From: an uncultured Bacteroidales bacterium
GTDB taxonomy: Bacteria; Bacteroidota; Bacteroidia; Bacteroidales; F082
NCBI GenBank assembly: GCA_900318465.1
Contig: ONKQ01000014.1
Coordinates: 62,001-126,000 of the forward strand
Length of the DNA stretch: 64,000 nucleotides
Reading direction: 5' to 3'
The notes beneath the pieces were generated by a model. It had not been told where the DNA came from, searched no databases, and was given only the letters and a program-made list of their open reading frames with translations. Below are positions 1 to 10,500 of the stretch, one piece after another. Numbering within the stretch: position 1 is the first letter of the stretch; each line of letters opens with the position of its first letter. The translations under genes and the position numbers were made by a program.

Positions 1-228
1 AATCCAAGCCTTTCGCGACCAAAGCAGTAACAACGCTAAAAGAACCAACACGTCAAACAATAGGATTTCCCAAAAAGCAAGTCCAAAAAATGCAGTCCAA
101 ACAAAATGTTTGGGATTGACATAAGGGCTCAAGACGCTCAAAGCCGTGGCAATCACTCCTATAACTGCAAAAACAGAAAGGATGAAAACCAAAACTTTCC
201 CGAAGAATCCTCTTTCTTTCCTTTCCAT
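1..228 (-). CDS. N-terminal part of a membrane protein, possibly endonuclease/exonuclease/phosphatase family
   Basis: Partial gene running off the left edge; only the first 76 codons are present. The reading frame opens with MERKERGFFGKVLVF and holds two hydrophobic segments (about residues 10-32 and 45-69), so the N-terminus is a membrane hairpin. Its ATG lies one base after the rhomboid stop (TGA-T-ATG), so the two genes are probably translationally coupled. From memory, Bacteroidota endonuclease/exonuclease/phosphatase-family membrane proteins begin like this and often follow a rhomboid gene, but no catalytic residue lies within the window, so the family call is inference. Confidence 0.55.
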   Translation of the reverse strand, partial: MERKERGFFGKVLVFILSVFAVIGVIATALSVLSPYVNPKHFVWTAFFGLAFWEILLFDVLVLLALLLLWSRKAWI

Positions 229-229
229 A

Positions 230-1162
230 TCACTTGCTGTTTTTAAACAAAAAGTCCTTCTCTTCCTTTGTCAAGCTTTCATAGCCGTTTTTGGCTACCT
301 TATCCAAAATCGCATCAACGTTCCGCTCTTTTTCAGCGCGTTGACGATTGTATTCACCATCATTGCGCGGCACTTCGTCCCTAACCTCCTCGTATTTAGT
401 GTATTTCATTCGCTTGTTGCCCATCTTCTCCTTCATCCTCCAGAACCATCCTTTCCACTTCTTCAAATCAAAGTTGGGTCCGCTAAGTCCGTTCCTTTTC
501 CAATACAAAATCAAAATTAAGCCGAACAACATACCACCGAGATGGGCGAAATGCGCAATGTTGTCACCTCCCGCCAAGCCGCTAAAGAGTTCGATGACGG
601 CGTAACCGATGACAAACCACTTGGCCTTGATGGGAAAGAGGAAATACAGGTAAATCCGCGAATCGGGGAACATCATGCCGAAAGCCAAAAGCAGACCGTA
701 AACAGCGCCCGAAGCTCCGACGGTAGTCATCCTATTGAGATAGGTCGCCATCGGAATAACTTGGCTACCTGTATTGACACTGGTGTAATCCGCCAAGGTC
801 GAAGTATACTGGATATATTGCACCAACTCCTGACACAATCCCGCGCCCAGACCGCACACCAAGTAGAACAGCAGGAAACGCTGCGACCCCCAAAGGTTTT
901 CGAGTGTGTTGCCAAACATCCACAAAGCGAACATGTTGAAAAACAGATGGGCGAAACTGCCATGCATGAACATGTAGGTAACGAATTGATAAATCCTGAA
1001 ATCCGAGGCCTTGAAGAAATGCAAACCAAAAAGACCTGTCATGTCAATACCAAAACGTTCTAAAGTAATGGTCGCAAGATACATCAACACGTTGATAATC
1101 AACAGATGTTTCACTACGTCAGGTAGCACTCTAAATCCGGTGGGGCTGTATTGTTCGTTCAT
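230..1162 (-). CDS. Rhomboid family intramembrane serine protease
   Basis: A 310-residue polytopic membrane protein with the rhomboid signature: HLFFN (H72 to N76) in an early membrane segment, the nucleophile motif GASGAVYG (Ser151) and the general-base motif AHLGG (His207). Rhomboids cleave substrate membrane helices inside the bilayer using this Ser-His dyad. After about residue 222 comes a basic, charged cytosolic tail of roughly 90 residues ending in a helical segment rich in K, E and D, a common extra in Bacteroidota rhomboids. It follows mutL after a 58-base AT-rich spacer and abuts the next membrane-protein gene. The substrate cannot be predicted. Confidence 0.93.
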   Translation of the reverse strand: MNEQYSPTGFRVLPDVVKHLLIINVLMYLATITLERFGIDMTGLFGLHFFKASDFRIYQFVTYMFMHGSFAHLFFNMFALWMFGNTLENLWGSQRFLLFYLVCGLGAGLCQELVQYIQYTSTLADYTSVNTGSQVIPMATYLNRMTTVGASGAVYGLLLAFGMMFPDSRIYLYFLFPIKAKWFVIGYAVIELFSGLAGGDNIAHFAHLGGMLFGLILILYWKRNGLSGPNFDLKKWKGWFWRMKEKMGNKRMKYTKYEEVRDEVPRNDGEYNRQRAEKERNVDAILDKVAKNGYESLTKEEKDFLFKNSK

Positions 1163-1170
1163 ATTTCTCT

Positions 1171-1219
1171 ATTTCAGATTTAAGATTTAAGATTCAAAAT
1201 TTAAAAATTCAGATTTCAA
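1171..1219. repeat. AT-rich intergenic spacer repeat (TTTAAGATT / TTCAAAATTT type)
   Basis: The mutL-rhomboid gap is almost wholly made of reiterated ATTTAAGATT and TTCAAAATTTAAAAATTC words. Close relatives of the same words fill gaps near 20056, 24002, 41591, 58210, 62461 and 62910. It lies inside an operon and carries no evident terminator. Confidence 0.6.
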
Positions 1220-1220
1220 G

Positions 1221-3050
1221 TTAGTTGAATTTGGCGAGTAGTTCCTCGGTTGTGACAATGACATATATTTTCTTTCCGTTGGGCGCAACCTCGGCCACAT
1301 TGCAGGCAAACAGTTGGTCGACAAGGTTTTGCATTTCAGCTTCTGTCAGTTTTGTTGAAGGCTTGACGGCGATTTGTGCTGCCAAAGTCTTTGCAAGATT
1401 CAATTTCCTATCCAACTGCAAATCGGTGCGGTTTATTTTATAGTTGTCCAAAATCCGTTCCAAAAGCTCAACGGCATCGTAACCCGCCGAATCGGAAGGC
1501 GTTCCGTTGATCATAAAAGTGGTTGGATTGACTTGTTCAAGCACAAAGCCAAGGTTCTCCAACTCGGGCAGCAATTCTTTCAGCAACGAGGCATCGTTTT
1601 GGCTCACTGTAAACGCTTGCGGAAACAGCTCTTGCTGCGAGGCACCGCTGTGGTTTTCCATCTCCTTCAAATATTTCTCAAACAGGATGCGGGTATGCGC
1701 CAGATGCTGGTCAATAAGCAATAATCCAGACTTCACTGTAGTCAGGATAAACGATTGATTGACTTGCAAATACCGACTGTTGGATTGCTTTTCTTCAATA
1801 GGTTCCGGCTGTCCTTTCTCCTCATTTAAATCCGTCCGCTCGCCATAGAGCATCCTCCAATCGCCCGACACTGGTTGCCGATGCTGTGGAAAGTCATTCC
1901 AACTACGGCTATCGCTATGGTTTTCAGTCTTTTGATTGAACGGATTGAAATTGGGGTCGAGCGGAATGTCAGGGAAAACAACCGGTCTTGAGGCTTTGGC
2001 CGCTATGCTGAAATCGCTGTTAAGGTCGGCAGGTTCCTCAAAGTCAATCATCGGCGAGAGGTTATGCTGCCCGATGGCTTTACGGACTGCGGCATGTAAA
2101 ATGGCATACACCAACTTGACATCCAAGAAGTTGACCTCGGTTTTGGTCGGATGAATGTTAATATCAATGTCGGCTGGGTCCACCTCTATGTTGAGGAAAT
2201 AGCCAGGGAAACTGTCCTTTGGAATCATCTCAAGGAAAGCGTTTTCGATGGCATGATGCAGGTAAGCATGTTTGATAAACCGCTTATTGACAAAGAAATA
2301 CTGCTCGCCTCGCGTCTTTCGGGCATATTCCGCCTTCACGATGAAGCCGTTGATACGCACACGGTCGGCCTCCTGGTCGACAGGCAGCAGTTTTTCTTCG
2401 TAAGCATTCCCGAAAAGTCCCATGATACGTTGTTTGAGCGTACCAGGATAGAGATGATACATTTCCTTGCCGTCGGCTGTCAGCGTGAAGCCGATTTCAG
2501 GGTTCATCAAGGTTACTCGGGTAAACTCTTCGACGATGTGCCGCATCTCAGCCTGTGCCGACTTGAGGAAATTGCGACGAGCGGGGACATTGAAAAACAG
2601 GTTCTTGACGACGAAAGTCGTTCCTGATGCCATCGGTATCAAACTTTGTTCCTTCACCACCGAACCTTCATTTACGATGCGCGTGCCAACCTCATCTTCC
2701 TTGCGGCGCGTCTTCAGTTCCACTTGGGCAATGGCGGCGATGCTTGCCAAAGCCTCTCCGCGAAAGCCCATCGTCTTGATGCAAAACAAATCATCCGCCT
2801 TACTGATTTTCGACGTAGCATGACGCTCGAAGCACAGGCGCGCATCGGTCTCCGACATGCCACAACCATTGTCGATGACCATGATAAGCGCCTTTCCAGC
2901 GTCCTTAACCACGAGGTCAATCTGAGTGGCACCAGCATCCAAAGCGTTCTCCATCAGCTCTTTGACAGCAGAAGCGGGACGTTGAATCACCTCGCCAGCT
3001 GCAATCTGGTTGGCCACACTATCAGGCAGAAGTTTGATGACGTCAAGCAT
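1221..3050 (-). CDS. mutL: DNA mismatch repair protein MutL
   Basis: 609 residues. The N-terminal GHKL ATPase motifs are clear: NQIAAGEV near residue 15, DNGCGM near 60, GFRGEAL near 95, followed by the transducer domain with the PAR..F motif. MutL couples MutS mismatch recognition to downstream repair. The C-terminal dimerisation domain has DQHLAHTRI where endonuclease-type MutL has DQHA..E, so the metal-site glutamate is replaced by Thr, and the late motif reads PNGKK. The nicking activity may therefore be absent. The start ATG lies two bases after the stop of the upstream small membrane protein gene, so the genes form one transcript. Confidence 0.96.
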   Translation of the reverse strand: MLDVIKLLPDSVANQIAAGEVIQRPASAVKELMENALDAGATQIDLVVKDAGKALIMVIDNGCGMSETDARLCFERHATSKISKADDLFCIKTMGFRGEALASIAAIAQVELKTRRKEDEVGTRIVNEGSVVKEQSLIPMASGTTFVVKNLFFNVPARRNFLKSAQAEMRHIVEEFTRVTLMNPEIGFTLTADGKEMYHLYPGTLKQRIMGLFGNAYEEKLLPVDQEADRVRINGFIVKAEYARKTRGEQYFFVNKRFIKHAYLHHAIENAFLEMIPKDSFPGYFLNIEVDPADIDINIHPTKTEVNFLDVKLVYAILHAAVRKAIGQHNLSPMIDFEEPADLNSDFSIAAKASRPVVFPDIPLDPNFNPFNQKTENHSDSRSWNDFPQHRQPVSGDWRMLYGERTDLNEEKGQPEPIEEKQSNSRYLQVNQSFILTTVKSGLLLIDQHLAHTRILFEKYLKEMENHSGASQQELFPQAFTVSQNDASLLKELLPELENLGFVLEQVNPTTFMINGTPSDSAGYDAVELLERILDNYKINRTDLQLDRKLNLAKTLAAQIAVKPSTKLTEAEMQNLVDQLFACNVAEVAPNGKKIYVIVTTEELLAKFN

Positions 3051-3052
3051 AA

Positions 3053-3361
3053 CTATTTACCCATCAACCCACTAATGAGGTTTACCATCATGGGGGTACA
3101 GAAAACGAAATAGAAAATGAACAGGACAAAGACACCTAAAACGATGCGCCGGATGGTTTTCACGCGGCGTTCCTCCTTGCTTTCTTCATTCTTCGGGGCG
3201 CTCCAACTTCGACGCATTTGGGCACGAAATTGTTCCTCGTGGCTCAACTTGGCGTCATAGCCTAATTCTGCCTTTTTCTGCTCCCACGCCTCCTTTTCGG
3301 GGTCGTAGTAACGCGGTATATAGTTGAATTTCTTTGGGTTATGTCGATAAAAGAATGCCAT
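3053..3361 (-). CDS. Small conserved membrane protein, function unknown
   Basis: 102 residues. The first 70 are charged and rich in aromatic residues (MAFFYRHNPKKFNYIPRYYD), then basic residues (KEERRVKTIRR) precede a single hydrophobic segment at about residues 72-97. The topology is thus probably a cytosolic N-terminus with a C-terminal tail anchor. I recognise the type as a lineage-conserved neighbour of mutL in Bacteroidota but know no function. It sits 24 bases after the upstream lipoprotein gene and two bases before mutL, so it is an operon member. Confidence 0.75.
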   Translation of the reverse strand: MAFFYRHNPKKFNYIPRYYDPEKEAWEQKKAELGYDAKLSHEEQFRAQMRRSWSAPKNEESKEERRVKTIRRIVLGVFVLFIFYFVFCTPMMVNLISGLMGK

Positions 3362-3385
3362 ATCGATATTTCTTTGTGTTAATGA

Positions 3386-3763
3386 CTAAAGGGTGTTTTC
3401 TTCCTCATACTCGCCCTCGCCGAATACGTCAATCTCACCTTCTTCGCTACCAGCTTGGTTGCAGTCGAGAGCTACATATTTACCTGTCAATGAAGCATCA
3501 AGCTGATCGATGGCGTTGGTCATCTCTATGACTTCCGACTCCTTGACATTCTCGTCCTGCTGTAGCTTTTCAAGGTCGGTGCGCAACCCCAGCACGGCAA
3601 AAGTGAGCAACTGCAATTCATCGCAATCGTTGGTTTCTTGTATCTGTGTTTCGACGTTTTCAATGTCTTTTTGCAGGGTTTGGAGTGCTTTGGAACGCTG
3701 TTCGCCACACGAATAAAACCCTAAAAACAAGGCGATTAACAAGAATAAAGCCGGTTTCTTCAT
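3386..3763 (-). CDS. Small lipoprotein with a coiled-coil region, function unknown
   Basis: 125 residues using the ATG at 3763. That start gives a standard lipoprotein signal (MKKPALFLLIALFLGFYSCGEQ) with the lipid-accepting Cys at residue 19; an upstream ATG at 3832 would bury it behind 23 unrelated residues. The mature part is predicted to be helical and coiled-coil like (ALQTLQKDIENVETQIQET), and the tail is strongly acidic (EEGEIDVFGEGEYEEE). It is first in the operon leading to mutL and rhomboid. No family is recognised. Confidence 0.7.
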   Translation of the reverse strand: MKKPALFLLIALFLGFYSCGEQRSKALQTLQKDIENVETQIQETNDCDELQLLTFAVLGLRTDLEKLQQDENVKESEVIEMTNAIDQLDASLTGKYVALDCNQAGSEEGEIDVFGEGEYEEENTL

Positions 3764-3857
3764 ATTGGGTCGATGATTTGTTTTAACTCCGTTGAACCTT
3801 CGATCAATGCCATTGAATGCATCGCATTTCACTGCGTTGAATCTGTGATTTCGGCTT

Positions 3858-3865
3858 CAAAAATA
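3858..3865 (-). promoter_or_regulatory. -7 element of the mutL-operon promoter
   Basis: Read on the minus strand this is TATTTTTG, fitting the Bacteroidota -7 consensus TAnnTTTG. A TTGG lies about 23 bases upstream (3888-3891) as a possible -33 element. It is about 95 bases before the lipoprotein start. Confidence 0.5.
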
Positions 3866-4039
3866 CAAAGAAAATCTGAAACCGAGGCCAACACACCTTA
3901 TTTTATTGCCTGCGACAAAAAATCCACCTTTTTCGCCATTTTCCACAAGGCATTATCAAACAAGCCTTTATCTTGTTTTCAACATAAATTGTTGAATACT
4001 TTTTTTTCCAAAAAGAGGAAAATGTCATTTTTGAAAGAG

Positions 4040-4067
4040 TTTGTTTATTTAGAAAAGCCTATATTTG
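4040..4067 (+). promoter_or_regulatory. Promoter of the Oar-like receptor gene
   Basis: TATATTTG at 4060-4067 matches TAnnTTTG, with a TTTG at 4040-4043 as candidate -33 element, although the 16-base gap is shorter than usual. The implied leader is about 70 bases and A-rich, as is typical for highly expressed Bacteroidota outer-membrane genes. Confidence 0.55.
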
Positions 4068-4143
4068 CACGATTTTAGGCATATTGAGAACAATAAACAA
4101 ATCATAATCCAATCAACTCAATTATCAACTTAAACTAATCATT

Positions 4144-7100
4144 ATGAAAAAGTTACTTACTTTTTTCCTGGCAATGATTGCCTCCATCAGTTTGATGGCT
4201 CAGGTGACTTCGTCAAGCATTAGCGGCAAAATCACCGACAACAACAAGTCGGCTCTCGCTGGTGCAACCGTTGTCGCGACGCACGTTCCGTCGGGCGCAC
4301 AGTATTATTCTGTGGCCGATGCCAACGGCACTTACCGTCTGCTCAACATCCGTCCTGGCGGACCTTACAGACTGGAGTTCCGCATGGTGGGCTTCCAAAC
4401 CACCATTGAGAACAACATCTCGGCCACATTAGGCGAGACAAAAATCTTGAATGTGCGCTTGAGTGAAGAAGCCATCGGCTTAAACGAAGTCGTCGTCTCA
4501 GCCGAAGCCATCAGCAATGGCATGGACAGTGACCGCGCCGGTGCCACCACCGCCGTGAACAGCGAGCAAATCGCCACCCTGCCCACCATCACCCGTAGCC
4601 TCAACGATGTGTTGGCCCTGACGCCTCAGGCTGCCAGCACCTCCAACGGTTTGGCCATCGGCGGTGGTAACTACCGTCAGTCGTATGTCACCGTCGACGG
4701 TGCCGCTTTCAACAACGCCTTCGGTATTGGCGGCAACCTGCCTGCTGGCGGCAGCCCCATTTCCCTTGACGCTCTCGAAGCCATGACCATCAACATCACT
4801 CCTTTTGATGTTCGTCACAGCGGCTTCACCGGCGGCGCCATCAACGCTGTCACCAAGAGTGGTACCAACCAGTGGCACGTCAGCGTGTATGACTACTTCA
4901 CCAACGACGGTCTCATCGGCACCAAGTATGGCAAGAAAGACGAGTTTGGCAACTTCCCTGAAAACCTGAAGCTCAACAAGTCGCTCGACAACACCGCTGG
5001 TATCAGCGTGGGCGGCCCCATCGTGAAGGACAAGCTGTTCTTCTTCATGAACTTCGAGTACCAAAGCGATGTCGACCCTGGCCAATCCAGCTTCGCTCGT
5101 GAGACTGAAGAAGACGAGTACGGCGGCGGCACCCAATACAACCGTCCTACCGTCGAAAAGATGGAAGAAATCAAAAACTATCTCCAAACCACATACGGCT
5201 ACAACCCTGGCCGTTACCAGAACTACAGTGCCAGCACTCCTGACTACAAACTGTTGGCTCGTTTGGACTGGAACGCCGGTGCCAACGACAAGATCAACGT
5301 CCGTTACAGCTTGGTGAAGAACAAATATTCCACCGCTCCTTCAAGCTCCATCAACCCGTTGTCCAGCTCGGTCTATAACCGCAACACTTACGGCCGTACT
5401 TCGGAGTATGCTCTGTATTTCGAGAGCAACCGTTACTTCCAGGAGCAAAACTTCAGCTCCGTCGCTGCTGAGTGGAACCACAGCTTCCTGAGCGGTCGTG
5501 CCAACAACATGTTGCGTGCCACTTATTCGCGCCAGTTTGAGCCCCGCAGCTTCGTGGGCGACCTCTTCCCCACTGTCGATATTCTTGAGCCGCTTGAGGA
5601 TGGCACTCCTGCCGTCTACACCAGCTTCGGTCCCGACCCGTTCACCTACGGCAACCTCCGCGAAGTGAACACCGCCGTCGTCACCGACGAGTTGAGCCTC
5701 CTCACTGGTGTGCACAACTTCACCTTCGGTCTCCAATACGAGTTCGACAACACCAAGAACGGCTTCATGCAAGGTGGTGCCGGCTACTATGTCTACAACA
5801 GCTGGCAAGACTTCGTTGACAATGCCAACCCGCGTGCTTTCGCCATCACATACGGCAACAACTCCAATCACACTCAGGTCTATCCTTCCTTCAACTACAT
5901 GCAAGGTTCGGCTTACCTGCAAGACGAATTGACCCTTTCTGAGAACTTCCGTCTGACCGCTGGTCTCCGTATCGAGGTGCCGTGGTATCCTTCAATTGCC
6001 GACAACACCAACAAGGAATTCCTCAATGGTTGGGATGAAATCCTTTATGATACCCTTGGCAACCAAATCGGCACCAATCATCACGCCATTGCCGACGGCG
6101 AAGGCAACACGATGTACGGTATGTCGACCGCCGATATGCCTAAGGCCCGCGTGAACTTCTCACCCCGTTTGGGCTTCAATTGGGACATCGCCGGCGATCG
6201 TAAGTATATCCTCCGTGGTGGTACTGGCCTCTACACCGGCCGTCTGCCTTTCGTTTGGATCGTTTCTGCCGTGGGCAACTCCAACTGCCTCCAGAACCAA
6301 TACATCAACAGCAACGAAGAGACCCAAATCAGCTTCTACAGCAACCCCAACGACATCATCAACAACAACTCTGACCTGCTGATGACGGGTGACCTGCCGG
6401 CTCCTCAGTCCACTACTATCATGGACAAGAACCTCCGTATGCCCCAAACATGGAAGAGCAGTTTGGCTTTCGATGCTACGCTTCCTGGCAACATCAAAGC
6501 CACTGTTGAAGGCATCTACAACAAGGACATCACCTCTGTTGCCGTCACCAAACTCGGCATTGTCCGCGCTGAAGAAGACATCCAACTTCCTGGCGAGCCC
6601 GACAAGAGATGGAACTGGATGAGCGAAGGCATCACCAACTCTCTCGGTAGAGCCATCACTCCCTATTACATCACCAACACGCCTAACAATGGCTACTACT
6701 ACAGCATCACTGGTCAGTTGAGCAAGAGATTCGACTTCGGTCTCGACCTGATGGCTGCCTACACCTACGCTGAAGGCAAGAACGTCACCGATGGTATTGG
6801 CGACCAAGTCACTTCGGCCTACAACACCAATGCATTTGGCATCAACGGTTCCAACTCGCACGAACTGGGCTACAGCTCGTATGTCACGCCTAACCGTCTG
6901 CTCTTCAACCTCGGTTGGACCTGGGCCGTCGGTCAACGCACGATGGAAACTGTCGGTATCTACTACGAAGGCTTCAACCACTGCTATGTGGGCGGCTATA
7001 GCTACACCCGCTACAGCTACACCATGACGAGCAACGTCAACGGCGATGGTGGCTCCAACAGCTTGATTTACATCCCGACTGAAAACAACCTCTCGGAGAT

Positions 7101-7467
7101 GCCTTTCGTCAGCGAAGAGAACAAGGATGCTTTCAACAAGTTCATCAGTGCCGACAAGTACCTGAGTGCCCACCGTGGCCAGTATGCCGAGCGCGGTGCA
7201 GTTGTGGCTCCTTGGAGACACACCTTCAACGCCAAGTATGAGCGCACCTACAAGTTCAAGAACGGTATGTCCTACAGCATTGGCGTCGATGTGAAGAACA
7301 TCGCCAACCTGTTCTGGAGAGGCTGGGGCAACATGCAACGCCTGAGCAGCAGCGACATCCTGAAATGGAACGGCGAGGAATACACCTTCACCGATCCTAC
7401 CTGGAACACCTACGCCAGCACCTATTCAACTTGGTCAGCTGCACTCAACCTTCGCTTCAACTTCTAA
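4144..7467 (+). CDS. Oar-like TonB-dependent outer-membrane receptor
   Basis: 1107 residues. A signal peptide (MKKLLTFFLAMIASISLMAQ) is followed by a carboxypeptidase-regulatory-like beta domain (residues about 22-110, SGKITDNNKSALAGATVVA), a plug-like region (about 115-250, with SYVTVDGAAFNNAFGI and SGTNQWHVSVYDY) and a long beta-barrel ending in the terminal aromatic motif LNLRFNF. This arrangement is that of Oar/OmpA-related TonB receptors, which lack a SusD partner; none is present here. Ligand is unknown. It is monocistronic, with its own promoter and a strong terminator. Codon use is GC-richer than in the flanking small genes, consistent with high expression. Confidence 0.88.
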   Translation: MKKLLTFFLAMIASISLMAQVTSSSISGKITDNNKSALAGATVVATHVPSGAQYYSVADANGTYRLLNIRPGGPYRLEFRMVGFQTTIENNISATLGETKILNVRLSEEAIGLNEVVVSAEAISNGMDSDRAGATTAVNSEQIATLPTITRSLNDVLALTPQAASTSNGLAIGGGNYRQSYVTVDGAAFNNAFGIGGNLPAGGSPISLDALEAMTINITPFDVRHSGFTGGAINAVTKSGTNQWHVSVYDYFTNDGLIGTKYGKKDEFGNFPENLKLNKSLDNTAGISVGGPIVKDKLFFFMNFEYQSDVDPGQSSFARETEEDEYGGGTQYNRPTVEKMEEIKNYLQTTYGYNPGRYQNYSASTPDYKLLARLDWNAGANDKINVRYSLVKNKYSTAPSSSINPLSSSVYNRNTYGRTSEYALYFESNRYFQEQNFSSVAAEWNHSFLSGRANNMLRATYSRQFEPRSFVGDLFPTVDILEPLEDGTPAVYTSFGPDPFTYGNLREVNTAVVTDELSLLTGVHNFTFGLQYEFDNTKNGFMQGGAGYYVYNSWQDFVDNANPRAFAITYGNNSNHTQVYPSFNYMQGSAYLQDELTLSENFRLTAGLRIEVPWYPSIADNTNKEFLNGWDEILYDTLGNQIGTNHHAIADGEGNTMYGMSTADMPKARVNFSPRLGFNWDIAGDRKYILRGGTGLYTGRLPFVWIVSAVGNSNCLQNQYINSNEETQISFYSNPNDIINNNSDLLMTGDLPAPQSTTIMDKNLRMPQTWKSSLAFDATLPGNIKATVEGIYNKDITSVAVTKLGIVRAEEDIQLPGEPDKRWNWMSEGITNSLGRAITPYYITNTPNNGYYYSITGQLSKRFDFGLDLMAAYTYAEGKNVTDGIGDQVTSAYNTNAFGINGSNSHELGYSSYVTPNRLLFNLGWTWAVGQRTMETVGIYYEGFNHCYVGGYSYTRYSYTMTSNVNGDGGSNSLIYIPTENNLSEMPFVSEENKDAFNKFISADKYLSAHRGQYAERGAVVAPWRHTFNAKYERTYKFKNGMSYSIGVDVKNIANLFWRGWGNMQRLSSSDILKWNGEEYTFTDPTWNTYASTYSTWSAALNLRFNF

Positions 7468-7496
7468 TCTCTGAAGCATATAGGCAAACCCAAAAA

Positions 7497-7521
7497 AGCA
7501 CCTCGTTTGAGGTGCTTTTTT
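7497..7521. terminator. Bidirectional intrinsic terminator
   Basis: Perfect 8-bp stem AGCACCTC/GAGGTGCT around a GTTT loop, with an A-run on the left and a T-run on the right. It serves the receptor gene on the plus strand and the tricorn-like protease gene arriving on the minus strand. Confidence 0.92.
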
Positions 7522-7542
7522 GGTTTGTCCCTATTGAGAGTT

Positions 7543-10500
7543 TTACTTCGTCTTATCCGGCCAAGCGGGAATCTCAGGAATTTCGGGATAGTCCTTCATC
7601 TGCTTGAGAATGACCTCGATAGCCTTGTTGAGTTGGTCGTCTATGCCCTCAAACTCGCGGGCTGGGTCGTTGTCGATGACGATGTCGGGATCCACGCCAT
7701 AGCCTTCGATGACCCAGTTGCCTTTCTCATCAAATGGTGCAAATTCGGGACGAGTCAAAGAGCCTCCATCAATAAAGGGCAAGCTGCCACGGATGCCGAC
7801 CACACCGCCCCAAGAGCGCATACCAATGGTCGTGCCAATCTTGTGCTTCTTGAACTGGTAGGGAAACAGGTCGCCGTCGGAAGCGGAATACTTGTTGAAC
7901 AACAGTACTTTGGGACCGAGCATCATCTTCGTAGGCTTGGTTTCAGGCTCGCCGTTGCGCATCACATCATACATCGACAGTTCGCGGCGCAAACGTTCCA
8001 CAATCATCGGGCTAACATTGCCGCCACCGTTGCCACGGTCGTCGATGATGAGGGCTTTCTTGTCGAGTTGGGGATAGAAATACTTGGCAAACTCGTTCAA
8101 TCCGTCCACGCCCATATCGGGAATGTGGATGTAGCCCACCTGCCCGTTGGTGGCCTTGCTCACTTTATCCACATTGTCTTGCACCCAATTGTAATAGTAC
8201 AAGCCCGTTTCGTCGGCAATCGGTTTCACCACCACATCGCGGGAGCCACTTTCGGAAGCCTTATTATTTAAGGTGAGCAGCACGGCTTTGTCGGCCTTGC
8301 CTATGAGGGCAGCATACATATCCTTCATGTCATTAGTGCTCTTTCCGTCGATGGCAATGATGAAGTCGCCTTCCTTGGCGTTCACACCTACCTCTGTCAG
8401 CGGGGAGCGGGTTTTCTCGTTCCAGTTCTCACCCTTCAAAATCTTGTCAATCTGATAGTAACCCGACTTGTCGCGGTGGATACGGCAGCCCAACATTCCC
8501 ATAGGAATACGCTCAGGTTTCACACGGTCACCGTCGCCAACGTATGCGTGACCAATGTTGATTTCGCCAATCAGTTCGCCGATGAGGTAGTTTACATCGT
8601 TGCGGTCGGCGCAATAAGGCAACAGCTTTCCATATTTCTCCTTCATCGCGGGCCAGTCCACGCCGTGCATATTGGGCGCATAAAAGAAGTCACGCATCTG
8701 GCGCCAAGCCTCGTTGTAGATTTGCGTCCACTCCGTGCGCAATTCCACCCATTTTTTCATATTCGAGAGGTCGATAGTTTCGTCGCCTTCGCCAGATTTT
8801 CCTCCATTAGGCATAGGGGCTTTCGGGGCATTAACCACCTTATAACCACGGCCTTCGCGCATCAGCATTTTCGACCCATCGGCAGATAGTTCGTAGCCCA
8901 TACCGCCACCTATGTTCGTGACTTTCTTGGACTTGGCATCAAAGAAATTGAGACCTCCACCGTTGCGACCACCAGCCACAAAATACAAACCATCCTCGAC
9001 CCCCGTCAGGTTCCAATATCTACCTGCGTTGATGGGGAGCACCACTACCCTATTGCTGATGCCCTCAAAATCGATTTTCACTTCCTTGGCTTCCTTTTTG
9101 CCTTCTGGCTTGCCATCAGGTTTGCCACCTTTCGGGCCGGAGCCATCGGGGTTGCCACCCTTGGGGCCATCCGGCTTGCCTTTGAATTCATCTTTCGGGC
9201 CTTCTTTATCTCCTTCCGCCTTCACTTCATCATTCTCGGTGAGGAAAGGTGATGGCGTATCTTTCTGCAAAGTCAACAGATAGACCTTCGACATATCGGT
9301 ATAGACATGGTTCCATTCCAGCCAACCGTAGGTTGGGCGGAAATCGCGCTCGGAAGTGAAATACAGGTACTTGCCGTTCTTGTCGAAGGCAGGTGAAGAG
9401 GCATTGTACCAACCATCGGTGACGATTTCGTCCTTGCCCGAAGCGACATTATAAATATGTATCTGGCTGACACTGAAAGTGCTCGGCATAGCGTATGCAA
9501 TCCAGCGGCTGTCGGGCGACCAACAGAATTCGTCCAACTCGCCAGCCAAACTGTGCGCCACCTTCGTGACTTTCTTAGTGGCCACATCAACCATATTGAT
9601 GCGGTTCATCTTGTCATCCCACAGTATCTTCTTGCTGTCGGGAGACCAAACAAGACTATATTTGTAAGTATCTGAATTCGAGGTCAGTTGAATGGCTTCC
9701 TCCTTGCCGTCTTGGGCTTGGATGTAGATTTCATCCTCGCCTGTGCGGTCGCTGATGTAGGCGATGTATTTGCCATCGGGCGACCAAGCCACATTGCGGT
9801 CGTGGGCGTTGTCGCTTTGGGTCAAATTCCTCGTGATGCCCGACTTGACCGGCACCGTCCACACGTCGCCACGGGCACCAAATGCCACGCGCTTGCCATC
9901 GGGAGAAATCGTGCTCGAATTGATGAACTTGCTGGCATCCACATACTTGGTGCGGGTCGACTTGTTGTCGTTGGCCATCTGAACAGGGATGGGATAGATT
10001 TTTCCGTCAGTAAGGTTGTAGCGGAACAGTTGACCTCCGTTTTCATAGACGATGTCCTTATCGCCGAGCGAAGGCCACTTAATATCATAATCGGTGTAGT
10101 CGGTCACCTTTGTGGTCTGCTTGGTGGCTCGGTCATAGCAAAACAGGTTCATCGTGCGGTCGCGGTCGGAACAGAAATACACCTTGTTGCCAACCCACAT
10201 CGGGAAGATGTCTTGCGCATTGTTGTTGGTGATGTTCTCGATCTTTTTCGACTTGAAATCGTAAATCCACACATCGTCAGCCATACCGCCGCGATAGTAT
10301 TTCCATGTGCGGAACTCGCGCATCACACGGTTGTATGCAATCTGCTTGCCATCGGGTGAATACGAAATCCATCCACCTTCGGGCAGAGGCAGTTGCTCGG
10401 CCAAGCCGCCGTTGATGTTAGCAATAAAAAGCTGGCCGACAAAGTCATCCCAACTCTCCTTGCGTGAACGGAAAACGATGTTTTCATTGTCCTTCCACGC

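Larger units (their letters stand above)
3764..4143. other. 380-bp divergent intergenic region
   Basis: This gap separates the mutL operon from the TonB-dependent receptor gene. It contains a -7-like element for each direction (3858-3865 minus, 4060-4067 plus). No convincing small ORF, hairpin or RNA gene is seen in the rest, which becomes progressively AT-rich towards the receptor gene. Confidence 0.5.

Noticed and set aside
6160..7338. 392-codon open frame antisense to the TonB-dependent receptor
   Set aside because: Val- and His-rich composition without motifs, wholly within the receptor gene.
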